A DNA stretch of 64,000 nucleotides from DATLZU01 sp035573855 (GTDB lineage Bacteria; Nitrospirota; Nitrospiria; Nitrospirales; Nitrospiraceae): the NCBI GenBank assembly GCA_035573855.1, contig DATLZU010000068.1:1-64000 (forward strand), in the 5' to 3' direction. The translations under genes and the position numbers were made by a program. Shown here one piece after another: positions 41,316-49,509 of the stretch (positions within the stretch are counted from its first letter, which is position 1; the number at the start of each line of letters is the position of its first letter). Below the pieces are notes generated by a model that searched no databases, was not told the DNA's origin, and saw nothing but the letters and a program-made list of their open reading frames with translations.

Positions 41316-41656
41316 CCAGTCTACGCGATCGAGTTGCTCTGCACGGCGGGCTCGCCCGCGCTCTAGACCCAGATTCTCGCGCTTCGTCCCCTGTTCTGGG
41401 AGAATATTACGGATACGTAGGGCTTTACAATGTGGCCTCTATCCCGGACGATAGCCTCATGGTAGCGACCGCCATCGTGACGTTCGTGACGTTGGGGCGC
41501 CGAAAGCTCCAGGAAGGAGAAGGGCACTGGTTGAAGCTCATAAACGGGACTGTCATGCTTGGAATGGGGGCCGTCCTCATGCTCAAACCGGAGTGGCTCA
41601 CGGAGCAGAGACAAATCCTTGCGGCGCGTGACTCGCACAAATCGTGCGGCTCGTGA
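41316..41656 (+). pseudogene. remnant of a membrane-protein gene
   Basis: The last part (from about 41400: VGLYNVASIPDDSLMVATA, then GRRKLQEGEGHWLKLINGTVML and LKPEWL) matches the C-terminus of a multi-pass membrane protein family I recognise by its LYNxxxxxDD and KLQExEGxWLKLxSG motifs. In another frame, just before it, AIELLCTAGSPAL, a TAG stop, then TQILALRPLFW match the preceding segment of the same family (LCTAGxPAxYTQxLALR). So the gene has a stop codon and a frameshift, and the N-terminal part is missing. Name and function of the family are not certain to me. Confidence 0.65.
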
Positions 41657-41685
41657 CCATGAACATGAAAAGGAGACATCCGTCC

Positions 41686-42900
41686 ATGGACGCGCGAAGG
41701 TGCCAGCCGTTTGGATCCGGCATCGGCCGCGGGAAAGCGCCTGCAGCGCTCGCGGCCGTTTTGCTCGCCCTGTTTCCAGGAAATCCGAGCGCGACAAAGG
41801 ACACCGACCACCAGGAGACCGACAGAGACGAACTTGTGGTGTTGCCGGCCGGTACGGTCGTCGACCATGATTATTTCGCCGTCGGCAAGATCGTGGAAAT
41901 CTCCGGGACGGTAAACGGGGATGTCTATGCGGCCGGCCGGCAGATCCTGGTCGACGGCAGTGTCAACGGAGACCTGCTGGCGGCGGGCGGAACCGTGACC
42001 GTCTCCGGCACAGTGTCTCAAGATGTCCGTGCGGTCGGGGGCAAGCTGACCTTCAGCGGCGACATCGGTCGGAATGCCACCATCGCCGGGGGCAGCATCG
42101 ACATCACGCCCTCGGCGCTTTTTCGCGGCAACATCATCGCGGCCGGTGGGCAGGTTGAACTTGGCGGCCTGATCCACCGGGATGCGCGCATTGCCGCGGG
42201 GAACCTCAGCGTCTCCAACCGCATCGGCGGCGACTTGACCGCTGCGATCGGCAACTTGCGCCTGTCGTCCAAAGCAGCGGTGGCTGGGAACCTCATGTAT
42301 TGGAGCCGGCTCCCCGCCTCGATCGATCCCCAAGCCGTGGTCTCAGGACAGACCATCAGGCGGACAGTACCCAAGGATCTGTTGCCAACGCTCAAGGACG
42401 TCCTCGCTTTGCTTGTCGGTTTCAAACTCGTGGCGGCTGCGGCCAGCTTCATGTCGACGCTCGTGATCGGCCTGCTGCTGATGCGCCTGTACCCGGCTTC
42501 AACGCAGCGCGCACTCGCACACCTGTCACAGCAGCCGCTGGTATCCCTGGGTGTAGGCTTGCTCGGTCTGACGGCCATTCCGCTGGCGGCCGGGCTGCTT
42601 GCCGTGACGGTGCTGGGGATTCCACTCGCCGTCTTGCTTCTGGCTTGGTACGCCATCGCGTTGTACGTCTCGCGCGTCTTCACGATCGCGTTGCTGGGAC
42701 GATTCGCGTTCGACCGGTTCGGTGTTCCCAACCGCGACCGCTGGGCCTTCATATTCGGATTATGCCTGTATTTCTTGCTGACCACCATTCCTTTCCTCGG
42801 CGCGTTTGCGACGCTCCTGGCCGTGCTCTTCGGCTTGGGGTCTGTCCTGCTGATGAAAAAAGATGCGTACGTCGAAGCCGGGGCGCAGCGACTGATCTAA
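41686..42900 (+). CDS. bactofilin-like / polymer-forming domain membrane protein
   Basis: About 404 residues. The N-terminus has an export helix (APAALAAVLLALFPG), then a long beta-helical stretch of short repeats built on GTVNGDVYAAG, GSVNGDLLAAGG, GTVSQDVRAVGG (about 45-215), typical of polymer-forming/bactofilin-like domains, and then a C-terminal block of four or so membrane helices (about 240-395). It may organise envelope material while anchored in the membrane. AAAAGGAG lies 10 bases before ATG 41686; upstream starts at 41644 and 41668 are less well placed. Confidence 0.8.
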   Translation: MDARRCQPFGSGIGRGKAPAALAAVLLALFPGNPSATKDTDHQETDRDELVVLPAGTVVDHDYFAVGKIVEISGTVNGDVYAAGRQILVDGSVNGDLLAAGGTVTVSGTVSQDVRAVGGKLTFSGDIGRNATIAGGSIDITPSALFRGNIIAAGGQVELGGLIHRDARIAAGNLSVSNRIGGDLTAAIGNLRLSSKAAVAGNLMYWSRLPASIDPQAVVSGQTIRRTVPKDLLPTLKDVLALLVGFKLVAAAASFMSTLVIGLLLMRLYPASTQRALAHLSQQPLVSLGVGLLGLTAIPLAAGLLAVTVLGIPLAVLLLAWYAIALYVSRVFTIALLGRFAFDRFGVPNRDRWAFIFGLCLYFLLTTIPFLGAFATLLAVLFGLGSVLLMKKDAYVEAGAQRLI

Positions 42901-42931
42901 TCGAACACGGGAAAACGTTCGGAAGAGCGGC

Positions 42932-44050
42932 ATGACCACGTTGCCGACGAGACTGCGGATCGAGAAAGGAACCGCCTACGCGTTGTTCGCTTACGATGTC
43001 GGTCAGTCCGTCGACCTGGACGAGGCCGAACGGCGGATGACGACGATCAAGGAGCGAAGCCGGATCAAACACAAGCGCCGGGCGCCCGCCTACTTCGACT
43101 ACACGCCCGCGCCGCTGAGGATCGGCGCGGACACCGAGCCGCTCGCGATCGGGCGGTTCCGGACCAATCCGGGCGTGGACCTGCTGCTGTACGACTTCGG
43201 CGCCGTGTCGGTCACTTACACGATCCCGCTGAGCGGAGCTTTCTCCGACCTGCTGTCGCTCAGCCAGGACCTCTACGACCACGAGCAGCTTCTGGCCGAA
43301 TCGCGTCGGCGGGTGGAAGACCTGCTGGCCGCCGTCGGCGAGGCCGTTGAGCGCCCCCACGTGGTCGACTCCGTGGAAGACTACGTGATCTATCACATCG
43401 AAGCATCGGCTCCCTCCCTCACCGGTTCGGATCTCATCAAGGACTACGCACAGGCGGTCGCGCAGGTGCTGCGCTCGGAATCGCAGAGCCTGGCTGAACA
43501 GGAGATCCAGGATGCGATCGGATATCGCCTGTCGTTCGGTCCCGACGACATCGCCGTCATCGACTGGAACGCCGCGCTTTTGCTGGGGCAGGATATGGAA
43601 GCGGTGCTAGCTGTGCTCGAATTTGCGAACGTCGAGCTGTTGGAGATGCGCCTGCTGGACCGCCACCTGGATCGGGCGCTGGACGAAGCCTACGAGACCC
43701 TATCCAAACACCGATGGACCGGGCTGCATCTGCCGGGAGCGGTGCGCACGGAACTAGAGCCGATCGCTCAATTGCAAGTGGACAGCGCGATTCTGTTCGA
43801 GCGGGTCACCAATACGTTGAAGCTGTTCGGTGACCAATACCTGGCCCGCATCCATCGCCTGACCTCCCAACGGTTTCACCTGGAATCGTGGGATGCGAGC
43901 ATCACCAGAAAACTCCATACACTTGAAAGTATCTACGGGAAACTGACGGCGCAGGCGGCAGCCAGGCGCCTGGAAGTGCTCGAATGGATCATTATCGTGC
44001 TCATCGGGTTGTCGATCGTTGTCTCTCTCATAGCCGGCCCGGGCCACTGA
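42932..44050 (+). CDS. RMD1/DUF155-family protein with C-terminal membrane anchor
   Basis: A 372-residue protein. Its middle and C-terminal parts match RMD1/DUF155: a predicted N-terminal alpha/beta domain, LFERVTNTLKLFGDQYLARIHRL, SQRFHLESWDASITRKLHTLESIYGKL, and a final single membrane helix (LEWIIIVLIGLSIVVSLIAG). The family includes yeast mitochondrial proteins with little known biochemistry. It follows the bactofilin-like gene by 31 bases and precedes the GNAT-synthetase gene by the same gap, so the three are likely co-transcribed. Confidence 0.8.
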   Translation: MTTLPTRLRIEKGTAYALFAYDVGQSVDLDEAERRMTTIKERSRIKHKRRAPAYFDYTPAPLRIGADTEPLAIGRFRTNPGVDLLLYDFGAVSVTYTIPLSGAFSDLLSLSQDLYDHEQLLAESRRRVEDLLAAVGEAVERPHVVDSVEDYVIYHIEASAPSLTGSDLIKDYAQAVAQVLRSESQSLAEQEIQDAIGYRLSFGPDDIAVIDWNAALLLGQDMEAVLAVLEFANVELLEMRLLDRHLDRALDEAYETLSKHRWTGLHLPGAVRTELEPIAQLQVDSAILFERVTNTLKLFGDQYLARIHRLTSQRFHLESWDASITRKLHTLESIYGKLTAQAAARRLEVLEWIIIVLIGLSIVVSLIAGPGH

Positions 44051-44081
44051 ACCCGACGGACTCGGGAAGAGGAACTCTTCG

Positions 44082-46871
44082 ATGAAACTGGTCCGACCCC
44101 TGTTCATTCCGGCGCCCACTCAGGAGGCGCCGGAGCACGGTCGCTTGATCCTGCGCGACGGGACGACAGCTGCTGTCCGCCTTGCCCGGCCGGACGACGC
44201 GCCCGCTCTCCGCGATTTTGTGGATCGGCTGTCTCCGGAAGCCAGGCGCCACCGGTTCTTTGCCGAAACGACGCCGCCGGAGGACCTCATCGCCGCCCTC
44301 TGCGACGCCTCAAATCCCAAATCCCAATTGACCCTGATCGTAACCCGCATCTGGGAAGGCGCGTTGCGCATCATCGCCGCGGGCTCCTACCTAGCCAGAG
44401 ACGGACATACCGCCGAAGTCGCCCTGGCCGTCGACGATGCCTTTCACGGCAAGGGGCTCGGCACACTGTTGTTGGAACGGTTGGCCTTGCTCGCCATCCG
44501 CCACGGCTTCCGGCGGCTGTGGGCCGTCACCCACGCCGACAACCTCGCCGTGCGCGAGGTGTTCCGCGAATCGGGGTTTGAGGTCCGCGAACGCCTGGCG
44601 GGTGGCGACATCGAGGTCGAGCTCTCGCTCGTTCCTACAGAGGCCAGCGTACACCGCTCCGAAATGCGGGATCGCCTCGCCACCGTCGCCTCCCTTCGGC
44701 CGTTCTTCCAACCGCAGGCCGTGGCAGTCGTTGGCGCCTCGCGCGACCCCCAGAGCATCGGATTCCGACTACTGGACGCGCTGCGCGCCGGCGGCTTCAC
44801 CGGCCGCATCTATCCCGTCAATCCGCAGGCATCCGAACTGGCCGGCCTACCCGTCGCTCCCTCGGTCCGGGCGATCCCCGAACCGGCTGATCTCGCTGTG
44901 ATCGCGGTGCCGCGTGACGCGGTGTTGCCGGTCGTAGATGACTGTGCGGCGCGCGGGTTGCGGGCACTCGTCGTTATCACCGCCGGTTTCGCCGAGGTTG
45001 ACCAGAAAGGCTATGAGCTGCAACAACGTCTGGTGGAGAGAGTCCGCCAGCACGGCATGCGCCTGGTTGGACCCAATTGTTTCGGCCTGGTGAACGCCGA
45101 TCCGGCCGTGCGGCTCAATGCGACATTCACCAACCTGTTCCCGCCCCCCGGACGGATCGCCATGTCCTCGCAGAGCGGTGCCCTAGGACTGGCCCTTCTG
45201 GGCGCTGCGCACCGGCTTCAGTTGGGCATCTCCACCTTCGTAAGCGTCGGGAACAAGGCGGACGTGTCGGGCAACGATCTCTTGCAGTATTGGGAGGAAG
45301 ACCCGGCGACCGAGGTGATCTTGCTTTATTTGGAATCGTTCGGCAACCCACGTCGGTTCGCGCGCATTGCCCGCCGCGTCGGTCGGCGCAAACCGATTGT
45401 GGCTGTGAAGGCCGGACGCACTCCTTCGGGCCGGCGGGCCGCCGGCTCGCACACGGCCGCGATGGCGGCGAGCGACACGGCGGTCGAGGCATTGTTTCGA
45501 CAGACCGGGGTGATCCGGGCCGAGACACTGGACGAGCTGTTCGCGCTGGCGGCCGGCCTGTCCGCCCAGCCGCTTCCGCCGGGGCGGCGCGTGGGCCTGA
45601 TCACCAACGCGGGCGGCCCGGCCATCCTCTGCACCGACGCCTGCGAAGCCGCCGGCCTGCTCGTGCCGGAACTGTCAACCCGAACAAGGACTGCGCTCGC
45701 ATCATTCCTCCCGCCCGCCGCCGCCCTCAAGAATCCGGTCGATCTCATTGCCTCCGCCACCCCCGCGCAATATGCCAAGGCGATCGAGACAGTCTTACAA
45801 GCGGAGGAGATCGACGCGTTGATTGTGCTGTACATTTCCGTCACCGCAACCGACACCTCCGGCATCGCAGAGGGCATCCGAGCGGGCATTGAAGCCGGCC
45901 GCGCCGCCGGAGCCACGGCAAAGCCGGTTTTGATTTGCTGGATGGCGGAGGGTGACCGGGACCGGACCTTCAACCTTTCCGGCGAACGGATTCCTACCTA
46001 CCCCCTGCCGGAGATGCCCGCCCGCGTGCTGAGCAAGATGGCCGCCTACGCCGAGTGGCGCACACAGCCGCTCGGGATGGTGCCGGATTTCGACGACCTT
46101 GATCTCGTGACGGCCAAGGAGATCTGCCAAAAAACCTTGGCTCAGCGAGGGCCCGGGTGGTTGACCGTCGAGGAAACAAGAGCCGTCCTGAGGGCGACGG
46201 GACTGTCTTTGCTGGATGGCGGCCTGGCTCGGACCGCGGATGAGGCGGTCGAACTGGCCCGTCGGATCGGATTTCCGGTCGCAGTGAAGCTGGCATCGCA
46301 TCGGATCGTCCATAAGACGGAAGCCGGCGGAGTTCTCTTGAATCTCGCGTCCGAGACACAAGTCCGCGAAGCGTTCGAGGCGATCCAGTTCCGGCTCGCG
46401 CAGATGCAGCAGCTTGAGGCGATGGATGGGGTTGTGGTGCAGCCGATGATTGCAGGCGGCGTTGAGGTGATGATCGGCGTCACCCATGATCCCTCGTTCG
46501 GTTCACTTGTCGCCTTCGGATTAGGCGGCGTGTATGTCGAAATCCTCAGCGACATCCGCTTCCGGGTAACGCCGCTCACGGACCGCGACGCCGCCGACAT
46601 GATCCAGGACATCAAAGGCTATCGGCTCCTGACCGGCTACCGCGGCCATCCTCCCGCCGACGTGCCGGCCCTCGAAGAGGCGCTGCTGCGCATCTCCAGG
46701 CTGGCGGAAGAGGTGCCGGAGATCGTCGAACTCGACCTGAACCCCGTGTTCGCGTTGCCACCGGGCCAAGGCTACCGCGTCGTGGACGCAAGAATCGCCA
46801 TCGGATCGATTGAGCACGCGGATACTCATCGGACAACCCGGAAGAACGGCGGCGCGGCACCTTCGCGCTAA
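44082..46871 (+). CDS. GNAT acetyltransferase fused to ADP-forming acyl-CoA synthetase
   Basis: A 929-residue protein. Residues about 20-185 are a GNAT domain (DDAFHGKGLGTLLLERL carries the acetyl-CoA loop). Residues about 205-690 are the CoA-binding and ligase domains of NDP-forming acyl-CoA synthetase (VAVVGASRDPQSIG; GPNCFGLVN; SSQSGALGLALL; GSHTAAMAASD with the phosphohistidine near 457). The rest is the ATP-grasp domain (VAVKLASHRIVHKTEAGGV). Similar fusions (PatZ/Pat) acetylate and inactivate acetyl-CoA synthetase; in E. coli the GNAT part is C-terminal, here it is N-terminal. Acetylation of the acsA product at 30.8 kb is a possible link (inference). It ends the plus-strand block before the graveyard. 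Confidence 0.9.
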   Translation: MKLVRPLFIPAPTQEAPEHGRLILRDGTTAAVRLARPDDAPALRDFVDRLSPEARRHRFFAETTPPEDLIAALCDASNPKSQLTLIVTRIWEGALRIIAAGSYLARDGHTAEVALAVDDAFHGKGLGTLLLERLALLAIRHGFRRLWAVTHADNLAVREVFRESGFEVRERLAGGDIEVELSLVPTEASVHRSEMRDRLATVASLRPFFQPQAVAVVGASRDPQSIGFRLLDALRAGGFTGRIYPVNPQASELAGLPVAPSVRAIPEPADLAVIAVPRDAVLPVVDDCAARGLRALVVITAGFAEVDQKGYELQQRLVERVRQHGMRLVGPNCFGLVNADPAVRLNATFTNLFPPPGRIAMSSQSGALGLALLGAAHRLQLGISTFVSVGNKADVSGNDLLQYWEEDPATEVILLYLESFGNPRRFARIARRVGRRKPIVAVKAGRTPSGRRAAGSHTAAMAASDTAVEALFRQTGVIRAETLDELFALAAGLSAQPLPPGRRVGLITNAGGPAILCTDACEAAGLLVPELSTRTRTALASFLPPAAALKNPVDLIASATPAQYAKAIETVLQAEEIDALIVLYISVTATDTSGIAEGIRAGIEAGRAAGATAKPVLICWMAEGDRDRTFNLSGERIPTYPLPEMPARVLSKMAAYAEWRTQPLGMVPDFDDLDLVTAKEICQKTLAQRGPGWLTVEETRAVLRATGLSLLDGGLARTADEAVELARRIGFPVAVKLASHRIVHKTEAGGVLLNLASETQVREAFEAIQFRLAQMQQLEAMDGVVVQPMIAGGVEVMIGVTHDPSFGSLVAFGLGGVYVEILSDIRFRVTPLTDRDAADMIQDIKGYRLLTGYRGHPPADVPALEEALLRISRLAEEVPEIVELDLNPVFALPPGQGYRVVDARIAIGSIEHADTHRTTRKNGGAAPSR

Positions 46872-46895
46872 ATCCACCCAAGCCACCTCGGGTCA

Positions 46896-46933
46896 GGGTC
46901 GATCATAAGGGGTCGGGTCGATCATAAGGGGTC
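46896..46933. repeat. 19-bp tandem direct repeat
   Basis: GGGTCGATCATAAGGGGTC occurs twice in tandem (46896-46914 and 46915-46933), the second copy running into the left inverted repeat of the graveyard region. Confidence 0.85.
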
Positions 46934-47309
46934 GGGAGTCTTTTCCAAATCTGGCACCTTCGCCGATATGGATTCGGTGAATTCGTTGACGCTCGCGAGG
47001 CATTCCTTTTAGGCTAACCTTCTGAGCTCCGTGAGGGGGCTTTCGATGGACAGAATCTGTCGGTCATCCTTGTCCGTTGACTTGTGACTTGCGGGCGTAG
47101 AGAAAATATTTCCATTGGCTTAAGAGGCTCTTCTCCCCAAATCGCGTTGAACGAGTCGCGAGGCGAGCAACCTCCTCTGGTGGCTCTCGCAGTCTGTCCG
47201 GGGGATGCGGCTTCTCCTGAGATGTAGGGAGATCGGTGGAGGTGGCGTGAAACGTCAGGTGGCCACGATGTTCGCATGGGCAGCGTAGCCTGGCGGGAGC
47301 TCTCGCCAG

Positions 47310-47512
47310 TCCTCCCCCTGGTCAGCCCGAAAGCTTGGACACAGGCCATACCAAGATAAGCCACGACATCCCAAATGTCGTGAAGTCTTCAACGGCAAAC
47401 TCGCCTTCCATCATAGCCGACTCCACCCGGCGACCAGATCGGCCAACGACATGTCATGGCGGAGATAGGCCGCAAGCTTATCAGCTACGGTCAGTCGAGT
47501 GACAACGCCCAT
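47310..47512 (-). pseudogene. relic of a small antitoxin-like gene
   Basis: From ATG 47512 the translation VTRLTVADKLAAYLRHDMSLADLV resembles the start of a small protein family (typically about 80-90 residues, with EKLAAYLxHExxLxxLVDWA). After a frameshift AMMEGEFAVEDF follows, and in a third frame DVVAYLGMACVQAFGLT, both expected next parts of the same family (MMEGEF; DVVARLGxADVxAFGLTW). At least two frameshifts are present. The partner relic lies just upstream. Confidence 0.6.
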
Positions 47513-47520
47513 GGGCAGCT

Positions 47521-47758
47521 ACACCTTGCGGTGTCTGATATCCTCAGGATACTTGTTATGCACCCCGACGAGGTTCCCTCTGTCTCCGTCACGGACACCC
47601 CGCTGGGGGTCAACTTCCTTCAGGTATCAGGCACGCCAGCGGTTTCGGCCAACCACATCCAACCAATACCGTTTGTTACCGTCGGACAATGGCTCCCAGT
47701 TGGGGAACTTCTTCTCATTTCGCTCCAAGGTACTCAAATTGCTTCTGGCCAGACGTTG
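47521..47758 (-). pseudogene. relic of a small toxin-like gene
   Basis: Translation of the minus strand gives SNLSTLERNEKKFPNWEPL and YWLDVVGRNRWRA, then a TGA, then YLKEVDPQRGVRDG, and VHNKYPEDIRHRKV followed by TAG. This order matches a small family I recall with FPxWExLPxGxRxYW, YxKEVD and EIHxKYPVDTGHxxV, usually paired with the family of the next relic. A stop and frameshifts break it. The toxin-antitoxin role is inferred from the paired small genes, not proven. Confidence 0.55.
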
Positions 47759-47940
47759 TAACGCGAAGACGGCCCGCCAATCCCGGCTAGGTCAAGGCCA
47801 GCGACGACATGGGAAGAATTTCGAAGAATATCTTGTCCCTTTTTGTCGCGTTGAGCTTGCTCCGTGGGCCAAGGCGCTGAGGTTCCATGACGTGCTCACC
47901 CCCGACTGGGAAGCACACACTCAACCAGGAGGTGCAGCCG

Positions 47941-48179
47941 TGAGCCGGCATATCGGGATCGATCTGCACAAAAAGCCCTTTGAAAACCAAAGCGATCGCG
48001 AGTGTCCGTATCAAGACAGAGAGATTGATGCCACCGCTTTGACCCACCAGTGGCGAACGGACTTGCAGCCGGCAGCCTACATTCCGCCGCACCTGATCGA
48101 GATACGCGAATTAAAAGTTCTGACCCACCGCTCTCCAAGACAAGTTTCAACAAAGACGGTTCCCGCTCTGACTCCTTGA
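47941..48179 (+). pseudogene. IS110-family transposase remnant
   Basis: Starting at GTG 47941, SRHIGIDLHKK is the N-terminal acidic motif of IS110 transposases. It is followed too soon by REIDATALTHQWRTDLQPAA and YIPPHLIEIRELKVLTHR, which match the DRIDAxxLAxLLRTDLLPEAYVPP region. About half of the intervening sequence is missing, so there has been an internal deletion, and the C-terminal DEDD/serine part is absent. No IS110 ends were located. Confidence 0.7.
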
Positions 48180-48362
48180 ATCGTCAGTGGCGTGTCTGGG
48201 GCGAAATTCGAGGTTCCATAGCGCCCCCAGATGCTGTCCATGACGCCAACGCGTCCATCGACTCAGACCGCGGAACATCGCGGTGTGCGAAAGCAAGGCC
48301 ACCGGAGTCGTTTCAAAGTCGTTTGAGCGGAGAGTTTCTAGAGAAAACAGTCAGATTGAGCT

Positions 48363-48511
48363 AGCCCCACTTTCGTGGACACCTCAAAACGCTGACAATA
48401 GCCCCGCGGAGGTATCCGATGGCCAAGCGCCAGCAGTTCACCAAAGAGTTCAAGCTGAAAGCCCTCTGGATCTGGAAATCCTTTGAGCTCATTAAGGGGT
48501 CAATTCGTTAA
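48363..48511 (+). pseudogene. IS3-family left end and OrfA start
   Basis: GCCCCACTTTCGTGGACACC (48364-48383) resembles an IS3 terminal repeat, followed by GCGGAGG and ATG 48419 opening MAKRQQFTKEFKLKALWIW, the usual start of an IS3 OrfA (helix-turn-helix). The frame ends at TAA 48509-48511 after only 30 residues, inside the simple repeats that follow. So only the left end of the element is left. Confidence 0.65.
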
Positions 48512-48549
48512 GGGGTCAGTCAATTCATTAAGGGGTCAGACCCCTTTTA
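48491..48549. repeat. ATTAAGGGGTCA short direct repeats
   Basis: The unit (A)TTAAGGGGTCA is present three times (about 48491, 48509 and 48528), ending in the palindrome GGGGTCAGACCCC (48532-48544). It resembles the GGGGTC cores of the flanking inverted repeats and the tandem repeat at 46896, so a recombination or insertion hotspot of the same element type is likely. Confidence 0.6.
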
Positions 48550-48589
48550 GTCCTCCAGTTTCGACTTTTACATGCTGAAAGCCAAGCCT

Positions 48590-48870
48590 GGGTATTTCAT
48601 CCGCGATCTCGCCTCTGACAGCGACCGGCTGGACGACGACCTCCAGCCAGACGGTGCGACCCTGATCGCGCCACACTGGTCTACCCGTCAACTCAAGACC
48701 CGGGATGGGTGCCACTTGCGCCGGTACCAACGCCGCCGGCTCGTCGAAATAGTTCTTGGCCTGGCTCCAATGGAAACGGCGGTTGCTGATTCGTTAGGAA
48801 TGTGACGCCACCAACCTCCTGGTGGTTTGTGCAGCTCGCCTGCATCACGATGCTGCTCAAGCGATTTTGA
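48590..48870 (+). pseudogene. IS5-family transposase C-terminal remnant
   Basis: Frames on the plus strand give DSDRLDDDLQPDGATLIAPH, then RDGCHLRRYQRRRLVE, which matches DxxGxxMIAPHRxNRxxxxQDGRxLRRYxRRWxVER of IS5 transposases. After a frameshift FLAWLQWKRRLLIR, a TAG, and ECDATN follow, and in a third frame FVQLACITMLLKRF with its stop at 48868-48870. So the C-terminal third is present with two frameshifts and a stop. The N-terminal part is missing. Confidence 0.7.
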
Positions 48871-49069
48871 GATAGGTTCTCGTGTTTTACCACCTCAAAA
48901 ATGACTCCCGACCCCTTTTTATTTCGCCCCTTTTTTCAATGGCGTCCAGAGGGATGAATACCGTTTTCCTCATGTTTTCACCTTTGTTGACGCCGATGTT
49001 TTCACCTTTGTTGACGCCGCTCACGCACAGGATATACTTGGTCGCAAGACAAAATAATGAGGTGATGCG

Positions 49070-49381
49070 ATGGATTGGCACCTGGCGCTTTGGACGGCTA
49101 TCAGCTGGATGTTCAGCGGCGGGATTCTGTATCTCGTGTACCGCTTCGGCCTGAACAGCGCGATCGAGCAGGGTTTGAAATGGAACTCCTGGCGGAGCAT
49201 CTTGTTGCTGCTGGGATTTGTCGTTTGCCTCGCCATGTTCGGAACGGAGTATCCGGATCAAGGGCTGCTCGTCGAATTTGACGAGGACGACCAAGCTCGC
49301 TTCATTGGCATCTTCTGTATCATCGTCCTTACATATGCCTTTGGCTACTTCGACGGGAAATCCCGGGAAAAGACTGCGTAG
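49070..49381 (+). CDS. small membrane protein of unknown function
   Basis: A 103-residue protein with two or three hydrophobic stretches (about 3-25 LALWTAISWMFSGGILYLVY; 42-58 SILLLLGFVVCLAMFG; 79-96 FIGIFCIIVLTYAFGYF) separated by a charged loop (EFDEDDQAR). GAGGTGATGCG stands before ATG 49070. No family is recognised. It lies at the right edge of the graveyard, so it may be old cargo or an independent gene. Confidence 0.6.
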   Translation: MDWHLALWTAISWMFSGGILYLVYRFGLNSAIEQGLKWNSWRSILLLLGFVVCLAMFGTEYPDQGLLVEFDEDDQARFIGIFCIIVLTYAFGYFDGKSREKTA

Positions 49382-49509
49382 CAGGAGTTTCCTGCTTTCG
49401 TCACGCAGCCCCGCGGCCCTCCCCACCCTCCGTAGAATTCCTCTACTGGCTCCCACTGTTCCGCGGTGAGTAGAATAATCTGCCACCCAATCACCATGGG
49501 AGGTGGGTT

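Larger units (their letters stand above)
46926..48917. mobile_element. transposon graveyard enclosed by 15-bp inverted repeats
   Basis: AAGGGGTCGGGAGTC at 46926-46940 and its exact reverse complement GACTCCCGACCCCTT at 48903-48917 flank about 2 kb without any intact gene. Inside are relics of a two-gene toxin-antitoxin-like module (minus strand) and of IS110, IS3 and IS5 transposases (plus strand). The repeats resemble ends I associate with REP-type (IS200-like, RAYT) mobile units in such genomes, but no matching transposase lies inside. Whether the whole region once moved as a unit is inferred. Confidence 0.65.

Noticed and set aside
44307..44336. SNPKSQL segment in the GNAT domain as another repeat insertion
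   Set aside because: Although the DNA is repetitive (aaatcccaaatccc), natural GNAT-synthetase fusions have a similar DPRSQLTL segment here, so no insertion is needed.
47499..48179. A 226-codon plus-strand frame across the graveyard
   Set aside because: Only its last part (from 47941) resembles IS110 transposase; the first part is opposite the toxin-antitoxin-like relics and is accidental.
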